The notes below the pieces were generated by a model that was not told the origin of the DNA, searched no databases, and was given only the letters and a program-made list of their open reading frames with translations. The position numbers were made by a program, and so were the translations under genes. Below, one piece after another: positions 7,628-17,128 of a stretch of 64,000 bases of DNA (within the stretch, counting starts at the first letter, position 1; every line of letters begins with the position of its first letter). The DNA is from Neotamlana sedimentorum (GTDB lineage Bacteria; Bacteroidota; Bacteroidia; Flavobacteriales; Flavobacteriaceae): NCBI RefSeq assembly GCF_000943565.1, contig NZ_JTDW01000002.1, positions 310,001 through 374,000 on the forward strand, given 5' to 3'.

Positions 7628-8762
7628 TGAGACTAACACTCTAAATAAAGGTGCAGAATTAATGTTTTTTGCTATCATAGAGGAATTAGAGAAAAGACAG
7701 CTTAGTTCGAAAGTAATTTTTAATTCTAGCACACCACATTTGCCTAAAAACAGGAGTAATCTTAATTTAGTTGAGAGAAGAAAACAGTTAGGTTATCTTT
7801 ACTCATCAATAATTGCACCTGGGTTAAATAAATTTAATTTACCCAATGCATTTTTTACAACCAAATTTAAAGTAGACAATGTAGATGTTGTTATCGATGC
7901 TGGGGGCTTTCAATTTTCAGACCAATGGAAGCCCACACAAAATTATTTAAATTTAATAAATAATTATTATGGTAAATTAAAACGACAAAACCCTAAATCA
8001 AAACTTATATTTCTTCCTCAAGCATTAGGTCCATTTGAAACAAAAAATGGAAAAAAAATAGTAGAAATTTTAGATAAATATGCTGATTTAATTATTGCTA
8101 GAGAACAAATTTCGTTTGATTACATAGAAAAACACTTAGTTAATAAAAGTAAACTAAAATGTTTTCCAGATTTTACCTTAAAGGTTTTAGGTGAAATTCC
8201 AGAAAAATACAAGCATTTAAAAGATAAGGTTTGTATTATTCCTAATAGAAAAATGGTAACGCATACCAATGCTTCAATTGACCAATATGTTAACTTTTAT
8301 AAAGTAATAATTAATGAGTTGAAAAACAGAAACAAGGATGTTTTTTTGCTAAACCATGAAGGAAAAGGAGATTTAAAAATCTGTAATACTATTAGACAAA
8401 AAATAGATCCAAATATAGAAATAGTAACTAATATTAACGCCAAGGAGGTTAAAGGAGTTATTTCTCAATCGGCATTAGTAATCTCATCTAGATTTCATGG
8501 TGTTGCAAGTTCTCTTAGTTCGGCGGTGCCTTGTTTATCAACTTCATGGAGCCATAAATATAAAATGCTCTTTCAGGATTTCGGACAAACGGATATGATT
8601 TTTAACTTAGATTCTGATGAAGAACAAATAAAAGAAAAAATTGAATTTGTTTTTAAAAACAAGGAAAAAATTCAAGACACATTAAAAACAAAAAAAGAAG
8701 AGTTATTGGTTAAAATTGAAAGCATGTGGGACTTGGTAGAAAATACTATAAAAAACAATTAA
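7611..8762 (+). CDS. polysaccharide pyruvyl transferase family protein
   Basis: 383 residues. The N-terminal NKGAELMFFAIIEEL segment and the C-terminal SSRFHGVASSLSSAVP motif are hallmarks of the CsaB/WcaK pyruvyl transferase family, which adds a pyruvate ketal from phosphoenolpyruvate to a sugar, although some members act as glycosyltransferase-like enzymes. The fold is a two-domain GT-B-like structure. The start ATG at 7611 lies inside the nitroreductase gene (17-base overlap), indicating coupled expression. It probably decorates the repeat unit with an acidic pyruvate group; the acceptor cannot be told. Confidence 0.85.
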   Translation: MIIQIDETNTLNKGAELMFFAIIEELEKRQLSSKVIFNSSTPHLPKNRSNLNLVERRKQLGYLYSSIIAPGLNKFNLPNAFFTTKFKVDNVDVVIDAGGFQFSDQWKPTQNYLNLINNYYGKLKRQNPKSKLIFLPQALGPFETKNGKKIVEILDKYADLIIAREQISFDYIEKHLVNKSKLKCFPDFTLKVLGEIPEKYKHLKDKVCIIPNRKMVTHTNASIDQYVNFYKVIINELKNRNKDVFLLNHEGKGDLKICNTIRQKIDPNIEIVTNINAKEVKGVISQSALVISSRFHGVASSLSSAVPCLSTSWSHKYKMLFQDFGQTDMIFNLDSDEEQIKEKIEFVFKNKEKIQDTLKTKKEELLVKIESMWDLVENTIKNN

Positions 8763-8798
8763 TAATACGGTTAGGTTACTAAAAAAAGAAAAACCTTA

Positions 8799-9686
8799 AT
8801 GAAAAACATGAATCATTTAATTTCTGTAATAATACCTTGCTATAATAACTCTGTTTCTATCTGCAATACATTGGATTCATTAGTGCAGCAAACTAAAACA
8901 GTTTATGAAGTATTAATTATTGATGATTTTTCAAATGATTTTGATGAGCTCCAAAAAGTAGTTTTAAATTATAAGGAAAACCTACCTATTAAATTGTTAA
9001 GAAATTATGAAAATAAAAAGGGGGCTTACACCAGGAATAGAGGGATAAAGGAAGCAAAAGGAGATATTATTGCTTTTTTAGATGCAGACGATTTGTGGCT
9101 TTCTCATAAAGTTTCAACTATAATAGAACACGTAAATCTTTTTGGTAAAGACAATTTATTTTTCTCTAAGGTTAAAATAGAAAATAATGGCAATATTGTA
9201 GGGTCAAGACCAAGTCATTTTAACCCAAATGTTCATATCTCAGAATACTTATTTCTTGAGGATGGTTTTATTCAAACTAGCAGTATATTTTGTAGCACCA
9301 AAATAGCAAGAGAAATTCTGTTTCAAGAACATTATAAACGACATCAGGATTACGATTTTGTATTGCGTGCGGCATATAATAATGTAGAATTTAAATTTAT
9401 TGAAGACGAATTAGCAATTTATTCAAGCGATATTTCTGTAAATCTATCCAAAGGCGAAGCATCTGAATATTCCCTTTTTTGGTTAAACGATATGAAAAAG
9501 TATTTTTCTAATAGTGGTTTTAAAGGGTTTCGGTTTTTTAATATAACAGCTAGATTATTGGCTGAAAAGAAGTATTTAAAAGCCATCATTAATGTAATAA
9601 AGGTGTTTTTTACTATAAATATAAAAGATTACAAAAGAGTTTACCCTAAGTTTAAAAGAACAATAAAAGGGACTCTATTAAATTAA
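8799..9686 (+). CDS. family 2 glycosyltransferase
   Basis: 295 residues. GT-A fold with ISVIIPCYN at the start and the metal-binding DADD motif at residues 95-98 (AFLDADDLW); HQDYDF near residue 187 fits the catalytic base region. It is expected to transfer a sugar from a nucleotide donor to the lipid-linked repeat unit at the cytoplasmic face. An alternative ATG three codons in (8808) would give MNHLISV. It is followed by the largest gap of the locus (273 bases). Confidence 0.9.
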   Translation: MKNMNHLISVIIPCYNNSVSICNTLDSLVQQTKTVYEVLIIDDFSNDFDELQKVVLNYKENLPIKLLRNYENKKGAYTRNRGIKEAKGDIIAFLDADDLWLSHKVSTIIEHVNLFGKDNLFFSKVKIENNGNIVGSRPSHFNPNVHISEYLFLEDGFIQTSSIFCSTKIAREILFQEHYKRHQDYDFVLRAAYNNVEFKFIEDELAIYSSDISVNLSKGEASEYSLFWLNDMKKYFSNSGFKGFRFFNITARLLAEKKYLKAIINVIKVFFTINIKDYKRVYPKFKRTIKGTLLN

Positions 9687-9959
9687 TATTTGTTTAATAA
9701 TCATTCAACTTTTGCCGGGTTTATATGATAAATTTGTTTAAAATTATTTACAATTAATAGTAAAAGGAATTCTTGAGATGAATTTATTTTAAGTCATTAT
9801 TTCTAAGTATAAAATTAACTTGTATAACTAATAATACTAAAATTCTTATATTTTAATATATTTGTGACTACACGGTTTTAGCTTCTATTTTTTTTGCTTT
9901 TATAACCTCAATCAGAAATTTGTAATAAATAATAGGTTTAAAAAAAATTTATTTTAACA
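9687..9959. other. AT-rich gap within the polysaccharide locus
   Basis: Non-coding stretch of 273 bases that separates the glycosyltransferase from the acyltransferase. No ORF, strong hairpin or repeat was recognised. Two -7-like elements are present, TAAATTTG at 9729-9736 and TATATTTG at 9857-9864, but neither has a TTG at the expected spacing. It may hold an internal promoter or be the seam of a past gene replacement. Confidence 0.35.
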
Positions 9960-11078
9960 ATGAAGCATAAACACTTAAAAGGATTAAATACATTACGTTT
10001 TTTTGCTGCTTTTCTTGTAGTAATCTATCACGGAAAGCACCATGTAAACAAAATGGGTGTTGACTTTGCTGAAAATTGGACCATTTTTAATCGAGGTATT
10101 GAGGCTGTTAGTTTCTTTTTTGTTCTTTCAGGATTTTTAATAACATTTTTAGCCATTAATGAAATAAATTATAGAGGGCGTGTTAATTATAAAAACTTTT
10201 TTTTACGACGGGTTTTTAGAATAATGCCCTTATATTATTTGATACTTTTTCTAATGTTATTTTTTTTAGGATTTGCTGCTCCCAAATTATTATCTCAGGA
10301 AAATGTATTAGTTTTTCCAATGTTAAAAGGAACGTTATTGTACGTTTTTATGATTCCTAACCTAGTTAAACCTTTATGGCCTGATATTCCGGGCGGTATG
10401 AATATTTTTTGGAGCATAGGTGTAGAAGAACAATTTTATTTGATTTTCCCTGTATTAATATATTTGTATTTAAAATCTAAGAATAAGGTATATACATTGC
10501 TAACAGTTTTTTTATTGTACTACATATGTTATATGCTGGTGTACTATAACGTGTTTAATTTAAATCAAGTTTTAGTGAAATTTATACTAACACTAAAATT
10601 TCATTATATGTTAATGGGCATGACTTTGGCGGAATTTGCTCAAAAAGCTATTTTGAAAGAAAAATTGGTGAAACTTATTAATAAAGATATTTATCAACTT
10701 GTAAGTTTCGGGTTGGTTATTTGTTTCTTGTTTCTTGATATAGAATACCCAAAATTATTAGAAGATATTTTGCTTTGTTTAATTTTTTCGAATTTAATAT
10801 TTGTTGTCGCTTTTCGAACAAGAGGCAGCCTTTTGAATTATAACGTTAAATTTTTGTCTTATTTTGGTGTTATTTCTTATGGAATTTATTTAATTCATCC
10901 TTTGGCGTCCTATTTTGTAAGAATGCTAATAGTTAAAATTCAATTTTTAAATAAACTATTTATAAACTATCCCATAATTTATATTATGATTTTATTTATG
11001 GTTACTTTATTGTGCTCTCATGTTTCTTATAAATTTTTTGAAAAACCTTTTTTAAAATTTAAGGAGAAATTTAGGTAA
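9960..11078 (+). CDS. membrane O-acyltransferase (acyltransferase family 3, OafA-like)
   Basis: 372 residues with about 10 membrane helices. The N-terminus GLNTLRFFAAFLVVIYH gives the conserved Arg13 and His24 of the family, and FWSIGVEEQFYLIFP is the second signature. SYGIYLIHP near the end is also typical. These proteins transfer acetyl or other acyl groups to extracytoplasmic or lipid-linked sugars. The lack of a C-terminal SGNH domain makes it the short form. Substrate is inferred to be the locus glycan. Confidence 0.9.
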   Translation: MKHKHLKGLNTLRFFAAFLVVIYHGKHHVNKMGVDFAENWTIFNRGIEAVSFFFVLSGFLITFLAINEINYRGRVNYKNFFLRRVFRIMPLYYLILFLMLFFLGFAAPKLLSQENVLVFPMLKGTLLYVFMIPNLVKPLWPDIPGGMNIFWSIGVEEQFYLIFPVLIYLYLKSKNKVYTLLTVFLLYYICYMLVYYNVFNLNQVLVKFILTLKFHYMLMGMTLAEFAQKAILKEKLVKLINKDIYQLVSFGLVICFLFLDIEYPKLLEDILLCLIFSNLIFVVAFRTRGSLLNYNVKFLSYFGVISYGIYLIHPLASYFVRMLIVKIQFLNKLFINYPIIYIMILFMVTLLCSHVSYKFFEKPFLKFKEKFR

Positions 11079-11088
11079 AACTTAATAA

Positions 11089-12150
11089 ATGAATAAAGTT
11101 TTGAAAATTTCAAAGTCAACTATAGTTTTTTATTTTTTATTTTTAATAGGCATAATAATAACTATTTTATCATTATATATATTTCCAGAACGATTTTTCT
11201 TTGATGCTAAAACAATTTTAGGAAGAGGAGGATGGTATTTTGAACCTGGTTTAAGGGGGAGCTATCAATTTTCTATTTTATTTTATCAAGTTACAGGGTT
11301 AAAACACTTGCCTTATCCCGTTATTGGTTTAATTCAATACTCAACTTTATGTTTTATTTTTTATAAAATTGGAGTTTCTAAGGACTTACATAAAATTACA
11401 ATTAAAAACTTAATTATATATATAATGTTTTTGTTTCTGGCACTTTACGTGTCAGTTCCATCTAAAGAGTTTATTAATTTTACTTATTTGTCGTTAGTAG
11501 TTTTTTTTATAAAAAACAGAAAATTAAGTTTTAAAAAGACATTAATATTGACTTTATTTTTGGTGATTTTTTTAGGGTATTTTTTCAGACCTTATTATAT
11601 TATAGTAGCAATAATTACTCTTTTTATGTATGCCTTAAGTTATGTTAAATTTAAAAGCTTTAAAGTTGCAACCTTTTTTTATGGCCTTGCTTTACTGGTT
11701 GGAATGTCATTGAGTTATGGTATAGTAAAAGGCCAATATATTTCTAATAGTACGAGATCAGCTATGGTAGTATACGGTAATTCAAATTCTGCTATTGTTC
11801 CACCACTAGATACTAGCACATGGTACGGTGAAGCAACAAGTATTATTCATGGGTTTTTTTCTGTTAATTTACCTGTAAATGGTTTTAAATTTTTTAATTC
11901 TCCTCAAATTATTTTTTTCGTGATTTGGCAACTTGTATTGTTTTATCTCTTAATTTTAAGATATGATAGATGTATAAAAGAAGGTAAAAGGAGAAATTTT
12001 GATTTATGGTTATTTTATATTTTATTCTCCTATTTTATAGTTCAGGGTGTTTTTGAGCCAGATTTAGGGTCTGCTCTAAGGCATAAAGCAAGTGTTTTTC
12101 CAATAATATACTATTTGTTAAATTATGAAGAATTTAGAAGAAAAAAGTAA
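11089..12150 (+). CDS. multi-spanning membrane protein, possible EpsG/Wzy-type polymerase
   Basis: 353 residues with about 9-10 hydrophobic segments. Not firmly recognised. PSKEFINF, the FFRPYY segment and the near-C-terminal FEPDLGSALRHKASVFPIIYYLL resemble the conserved features of EpsG-type and related polysaccharide polymerases, where an acidic/Arg motif precedes the last helix. It starts 10 bases after the acyltransferase and overlaps the next gene, an O-antigen ligase/polymerase homologue, by 26 bases. It might be the repeat-unit polymerase, with its neighbour the ligase, or the reverse. Confidence 0.55.
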   Translation: MNKVLKISKSTIVFYFLFLIGIIITILSLYIFPERFFFDAKTILGRGGWYFEPGLRGSYQFSILFYQVTGLKHLPYPVIGLIQYSTLCFIFYKIGVSKDLHKITIKNLIIYIMFLFLALYVSVPSKEFINFTYLSLVVFFIKNRKLSFKKTLILTLFLVIFLGYFFRPYYIIVAIITLFMYALSYVKFKSFKVATFFYGLALLVGMSLSYGIVKGQYISNSTRSAMVVYGNSNSAIVPPLDTSTWYGEATSIIHGFFSVNLPVNGFKFFNSPQIIFFVIWQLVLFYLLILRYDRCIKEGKRRNFDLWLFYILFSYFIVQGVFEPDLGSALRHKASVFPIIYYLLNYEEFRRKK

Positions 12151-13384
12151 TAAGGCATATAGTGTTTTTCTTGTTCTTATTTTAAGCACCTTGATGTTTA
12201 GGGAGTTTAATACTATTTTAATACTATTTTTTGCGTTTTTTAATATCCTTTTTAGGAAACACTTTAATATTACAAAAAAAACATTGGTTTTTACTTTATT
12301 AATAGCATTACCATTTTTACTCGATCTATTCTTTTTTTGGAATAACGATTCCTTTTTAGCCGCCATAAAAACGACAGAAAAAAGAGTAACGCTGCTTTTA
12401 TTTCCTCTAATGGTTGTAGGTTATTATAAAAAAATAGATTTTATTTCGCTTCTTAAAAAAGTAACCACTTTAACATCTATAATTTTAGTTGTTTTGTTTA
12501 TTAGATATGTTATTGTTTATAACGAAACGTTTAGTAAATATTTAAAAGGTATAGATTTATGGGAGTTAGGATATAGCTTTTGCAATAGCTTTGGTAATCA
12601 TGCTCCAGCGTTTAATATGCAAATAAGTTTTATTGCTTTAAGTAGTTTTTACTTGTTTTTCAAATTAAAAAAGAAAATTTTTGGCTTTATATTCTTATTT
12701 TTATTTGTAGCTGTTTTGTATATAAATACTAGAATAGCTATTGTTAATACCATTTTATGTTCCGTTTTTATTTTAGTTTATGAATTAATTAATAAAAGTA
12801 GAAATAGGAAACTGTTAGTAAGAAGTGTTTTAATATTATCGTCGGTTATTTTTATTTTAGTTTTTTTATTTGTAACAATTTTCCCCAGATTGGTTAAAAA
12901 ATTCACTACGGATAGTTTTTCTAATATGGATAAAATAGGAAAAATAGACGAGCTTGAAAGGCCAGAAACAAAACACGGCTCGCTTGTTTTAAGATTAAGT
13001 ATCTGGAAAGGTTCTTTAGAATTGGCAAGAGAAAAAATATGGTTTGGTTATGGAGCATCTGATGGTAAAAGAGAACTTATTAATTACTTTGAAAAAACTA
13101 ATCAGAAACATTTGGCTAAATGGAAATTTCCAGTGCATAATCAATACTTAGATTTCTTATTGAAATTTGGTATTTTCGGCTTAGTTTCAGTTTTCATTTA
13201 TATCGGTTTTATTGGTTATTTAGGTTTTAAATTAGAGAACTCATTAGTAATAAGTTTTTTTATTGTTTTCTTCATTTCAAACTTAACAGATGATTTTTTA
13301 ATAAGATACGACGGCATAGTTTTTAGCAGTTTATGGATATCAATTTTTGCTAATCAATTTAAATATAAAGTTATAAATGGGTAA
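12125..13384 (+). CDS. O-antigen ligase / Wzy-family membrane protein
   Basis: 419 residues with about 11 membrane helices and a large periplasmic loop at about residues 255-345. That loop contains LRLSIWKGSLELAREKIWFGYG and the PVHNQYLDFLLKFGIFGL motif, both typical of the Wzy_C/WaaL family. Such proteins polymerise undecaprenyl-linked repeat units or ligate the chain to a lipid acceptor. It overlaps the preceding membrane gene by 26 bases and the following glycosyltransferase by 8 bases. Polymerase and ligase cannot be separated by sequence alone. Confidence 0.8.
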   Translation: MKNLEEKSNKAYSVFLVLILSTLMFREFNTILILFFAFFNILFRKHFNITKKTLVFTLLIALPFLLDLFFFWNNDSFLAAIKTTEKRVTLLLFPLMVVGYYKKIDFISLLKKVTTLTSIILVVLFIRYVIVYNETFSKYLKGIDLWELGYSFCNSFGNHAPAFNMQISFIALSSFYLFFKLKKKIFGFIFLFLFVAVLYINTRIAIVNTILCSVFILVYELINKSRNRKLLVRSVLILSSVIFILVFLFVTIFPRLVKKFTTDSFSNMDKIGKIDELERPETKHGSLVLRLSIWKGSLELAREKIWFGYGASDGKRELINYFEKTNQKHLAKWKFPVHNQYLDFLLKFGIFGLVSVFIYIGFIGYLGFKLENSLVISFFIVFFISNLTDDFLIRYDGIVFSSLWISIFANQFKYKVING

Positions 13385-14507
13385 AATAAAGGTGGCTCAC
13401 ATATTACACTCAGTTGGAGGCGTGGAAGTCTATTTGGATTTAGTAGCTAAAAATATTGACTCTAATAAATTTGAAACAATTATTATTCATGGTAAATCGC
13501 GAAAAAATAAGCAGTATTTTAATAAGGAAAATCAAGTTGTAAAGCAGTTTTTTGTTCCTATGACGCGAGATATTAGTATTATTACTGATTTAAAATGTGT
13601 TTTCAAAACTATAAAAATTTTAAAAAGAGAAAAACCAAACTTAATTCATGCGCACAGTGCGAAAGGAGGAATTATAGCTAGATTAGCATCTTTGTTTTAT
13701 AAAGTACATGTTTTACATACACCCCACGCTTATTCATATTTGTCGACTAACTCTAAGCTTAAACGTAATTTGTTCTTAGTAATTGAGCAGGTTTTTAAAA
13801 GTTTTAACTCTATATTATTAGCAACTTCAGAATCAGAACTGGAACGCGGAATTAATGAGGTTGGTTATAAAAATGAAAAAGCTTATTTGTTTAATAATTC
13901 AATAAAGCCAATAAAACTCTCATCAACTAATCAAGAGATTAATTATAGTTTACCTAATAACTATATTTGTACGGTAGGTAGGCCATCATTCCAAAAGAAT
14001 ATTGAAATGATGGTGGAAGTAATACAATTGGTAAAATATTCGATTCCTAATATTCATATGGTCGTTATGGGATTAGGTGTGGTTAGTCCTAATACCGAAA
14101 ATGTAAAACAATTAATTAGAGAAAAAGGGCTAGAGTCAAATTTCACTTTAATTGAATGGATGGAAAGAGAAAAGGCCTTAAAGGTTATTAGTAATTCTGG
14201 ATTTTATTTATCTACTTCCAGATATGAAGGGTTACCATATGCAATAATTGAAAGTTTAGCCTTGTCAAAAGCCATAATAGCAACAAATTGTGATGGAAAC
14301 AAGGACTTGGTTAAAAACAATTTCAATGGGTTTTTAACACCTCAAAAAAATAAAAAACTAACTGCCGAAAAAGTTATTGAATTATTAAATAATTTAGAAA
14401 TGAGAAAAACTTTTGAACGTAATTCGTTTGAGTTATTTGAAAATAATTTTAACATTGATTCTAATATTAGTAAGTTAGAAAATATTTATTTAAAATTTTC
14501 AAAATAA
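13377..14507 (+). CDS. family 4 glycosyltransferase
   Basis: 376 residues, GT-B fold. N-terminal VAHILHSVGGVEVYL, central PNLIHAHSAKGG, and a C-terminal donor-site segment TSRYEGLPYAIIESLALSKAIIATNCDG carrying the E-x7-E motif place it in GT4. It probably acts on the cytoplasmic lipid-linked intermediate. The start codon overlaps the ligase/polymerase gene by 8 bases, and the initiating transferase follows 37 bases later. Confidence 0.9.
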   Translation: MGKIKVAHILHSVGGVEVYLDLVAKNIDSNKFETIIIHGKSRKNKQYFNKENQVVKQFFVPMTRDISIITDLKCVFKTIKILKREKPNLIHAHSAKGGIIARLASLFYKVHVLHTPHAYSYLSTNSKLKRNLFLVIEQVFKSFNSILLATSESELERGINEVGYKNEKAYLFNNSIKPIKLSSTNQEINYSLPNNYICTVGRPSFQKNIEMMVEVIQLVKYSIPNIHMVVMGLGVVSPNTENVKQLIREKGLESNFTLIEWMEREKALKVISNSGFYLSTSRYEGLPYAIIESLALSKAIIATNCDGNKDLVKNNFNGFLTPQKNKKLTAEKVIELLNNLEMRKTFERNSFELFENNFNIDSNISKLENIYLKFSK

Positions 14508-14544
14508 AATACCGTTTAGAAAAAACTATATAATTAAAGTTCTT

Positions 14545-15885
14545 ATGAAGAAAAAAGGATATTCAATAATTATAAAACCATTTATTTATGTTATCGATTT
14601 ATTTTTAATTTCTATAGCTTCATTTTATTTTCTAAAGCAAGATATGAATAATATTGTAGCCTTTTGTATAATGTGGTTTAGCCTATCTTTTTTTACATCT
14701 TTCTACAAGATTTATAGGTTTACAAAAATTACAGAGGTGATATCCTTGTTAAGTAAACAAATATTTATTTTTATTACAGTAGTATTTGCTTTTTTATTTT
14801 TAAAAAATTCGGATGTAAAACCAGTAAACGGAGTTTACTTTTTTTTATTATTATATATTTTAATGGTTTTATTTCGTGTGGCTTTCTTTTTTTTATTGAG
14901 AAAATATAGAATTGTTACGGGAAGTAATTACAAAAAAGTTGTTATTATAGGTATAAATAATTCAACTAAAAAACTTGAACATTTTTTTAAAACTCATCCA
15001 GAATTTGGCTATAAATTTTTAGGTTTTTTTTCCGATGAAAAAAGTATTGCAAAAAGAGGAAGTGTCTCAGAAAGTATAAATTTTATTTTAAAAAACGAAA
15101 TTGAAGAAATATACTGCTCTGTAAAAGAACTTTCTAACAAACAAATTAAAGAATTTATCGATTTTTGTGATATTAATATGAAATCCTTAAAATTTATACC
15201 AGACAATAAAGAGTTGTTTACTAAGAACTTATATCTAAATTATTTAGATATAACCCCCATTTTATCTTTAAGAAAAATTCCTTTAGAGGATTCTGTTAAT
15301 AGTTTAGTAAAACGTCTTTTCGATATCATTTTTTCGTCTTTTATTATTGTGTTTGTACTTTCATGGTTAATACCAATTTTAGGATTAATAATAGTTTTAG
15401 AAAGCAAGGGGCCAATATTTTTTAGGCAAGATCGTCCTGGGATAAAAGAAGAAGGTTTTGGTTGTTATAAGTTTAGGTCTATGACTATTAATAATAATTC
15501 TGAGATTTCAGCGTCGAGAAATGATGCTAGAGTAACACGAGTGGGTAAATTTATTAGAAGAACAAGTGTTGATGAACTCCCTCAATTTTTCAACGTTTTA
15601 TTTGGTTCAATGTCAGTTGTTGGTCCTCGTCCACATTTATGGAGACAAAACGAAATGTACGGAACCAAAGTGCCAAAATATATGGTAAGACACTACGTAA
15701 AACCAGGGGTAACAGGCTTGGCACAAGTAAGAGGATATCGAGGTGAAATAGAAACAAAGGAAGACATAATTAACCGAACCAAATATGATATATTCTATAT
15801 AGAAAACTGGTCCATTCTTTTAGATATTAATATTATAATTCAAACGGTGGTTAACGTTTTTAAAGGAGAAGATAAGGCATATTAA
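14545..15885 (+). CDS. initiating sugar-phosphate transferase (polyprenyl glycosylphosphotransferase), copy 1
   Basis: 446 residues with the WbaP/WcaJ layout. Four N-terminal membrane helices are followed by a Rossmann-like CoA-binding/NAD-like domain (KVVIIGINNSTKKLEHF), a fifth membrane segment near residue 255, and a catalytic bacterial sugar-transferase domain with KFRSMT, DELPQFFNVL, SVVGPRPH and PGVTGLAQV. It attaches a sugar-1-phosphate to undecaprenyl phosphate, starting repeat-unit synthesis. The C-terminus FKGEDKAY nearly matches that of a paralogue encoded at 18121-19530 (IKGEEKAY). Confidence 0.9.
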   Translation: MKKKGYSIIIKPFIYVIDLFLISIASFYFLKQDMNNIVAFCIMWFSLSFFTSFYKIYRFTKITEVISLLSKQIFIFITVVFAFLFLKNSDVKPVNGVYFFLLLYILMVLFRVAFFFLLRKYRIVTGSNYKKVVIIGINNSTKKLEHFFKTHPEFGYKFLGFFSDEKSIAKRGSVSESINFILKNEIEEIYCSVKELSNKQIKEFIDFCDINMKSLKFIPDNKELFTKNLYLNYLDITPILSLRKIPLEDSVNSLVKRLFDIIFSSFIIVFVLSWLIPILGLIIVLESKGPIFFRQDRPGIKEEGFGCYKFRSMTINNNSEISASRNDARVTRVGKFIRRTSVDELPQFFNVLFGSMSVVGPRPHLWRQNEMYGTKVPKYMVRHYVKPGVTGLAQVRGYRGEIETKEDIINRTKYDIFYIENWSILLDINIIIQTVVNVFKGEDKAY

Positions 15886-15897
15886 AAAACTTTAGAG

Positions 15898-17040
15898 TTG
15901 AAAATCATAAAGCTGGCACCGCCGTATAAAACTATCAACGAAGTAAAATACGTTGAAGAAGCCATTTTAAATGGTGAAATTTCAAATTATGGTGAAAACT
16001 TATCTGCTTTTAACAAAAAATTAGAAAGGTATTTTTCGAAACCGAATAAAATAGCTCTTTTAAATTCAGGTACATCTGCAATACATTTAGCCTTAATTCA
16101 ATTAGGAATAAAAGCTAACGATGAAGTTATTTGCCAAAGTTTTACCTTTTCTGCAACAGCAAACCCAATTTGTTATCAAAAAGCCATTCCTATTTTTATA
16201 GATAGCGAAGCAGATACCTGGAATATGTGCCCCGTTCAACTTGAAATAGCAATAAAAGACAGACTGTCTCTGGGCATTAAGCCAAAAGCAATCATTGTTG
16301 TTCATAGTTATGGAATGCCAGCGAAAATGGATGATATTGTAAAAATTTCAAAAAAATTTAGTATACCAATAATCGAAGATGCAGCCGGCGCACTTGGCAG
16401 TACATACAAAGGATTAAAGTGCGGTAGTTTTGGTGAATTCGGTATTATATCTTTCAACGGAAATAAGATAATTACAACATCTAGCGGTGGTGCTTTAATT
16501 TGTTCTTCAGAAGATCAAAAAATAAAAGCTAATTTTGTAGCAACACAGGCTAAAGCTAATGAGCCGTTTTACCACCACGAAGAAATAGGGTATAATTACA
16601 GTATGAGTAATATTACAGCTGGTATTGGTAGAGCCCAAATGGAGGTTTTAAAAGAACGTGTTCTAAAAAGACGTGAAATTAATGCGTTTTATAAAGAAAT
16701 TTTTGAGAGCATTAATGGCATTACTTTATTAAGTGAGCCTAGTCAATATTATTATTCTAACCATTGGTTAACCTGTATTTTAATTAATTTTGAAGAGGTA
16801 GGTTTTTCTAACGGAGATTTAAAAATGGAATTAGAAAAGTATAATATTGAAACTCGGTTTTTATGGAAACCTTTACATTTACAACCTGTATTTAGTGATT
16901 TTCCATATTATGGACGGGTTATTAGTGAACAATTATTTAATACGGGGTTATGTTTGCCATCCGGTTCAAACTTAACAAAACAAGATAAGAATAACATAAA
17001 AACAGTAATAATGCGCTTTATATCTAATAAAATTAATTAA
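15898..17040 (+). CDS. DegT/DnrJ/EryC1/StrS-family sugar aminotransferase
   Basis: 380 residues, PLP-dependent. The phosphate-binding NSGTSAIHLAL, the cofactor Asp in EDAAGALGS, and the Schiff-base Lys in SFNGNKIITT are all visible, so it is likely catalytic. Family members aminate 3-keto or 4-keto NDP-sugars, giving amino sugars for surface glycans. The start is TTG at 15898 (MKIIKLAPPYK), with no alternative ATG at the N-terminus. No dedicated dehydratase lies next to it, so its keto-sugar donor must come from elsewhere. Confidence 0.9.
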   Translation: MKIIKLAPPYKTINEVKYVEEAILNGEISNYGENLSAFNKKLERYFSKPNKIALLNSGTSAIHLALIQLGIKANDEVICQSFTFSATANPICYQKAIPIFIDSEADTWNMCPVQLEIAIKDRLSLGIKPKAIIVVHSYGMPAKMDDIVKISKKFSIPIIEDAAGALGSTYKGLKCGSFGEFGIISFNGNKIITTSSGGALICSSEDQKIKANFVATQAKANEPFYHHEEIGYNYSMSNITAGIGRAQMEVLKERVLKRREINAFYKEIFESINGITLLSEPSQYYYSNHWLTCILINFEEVGFSNGDLKMELEKYNIETRFLWKPLHLQPVFSDFPYYGRVISEQLFNTGLCLPSGSNLTKQDKNNIKTVIMRFISNKIN

Positions 17041-17128
17041 TGCCGTTATTTCTTTCTTTTTTTGCATTTTAGTTTTAGATTTAAGCACGGTAAAACGATA
17101 ATTTATAATAAGTTATATACAAACAAGT

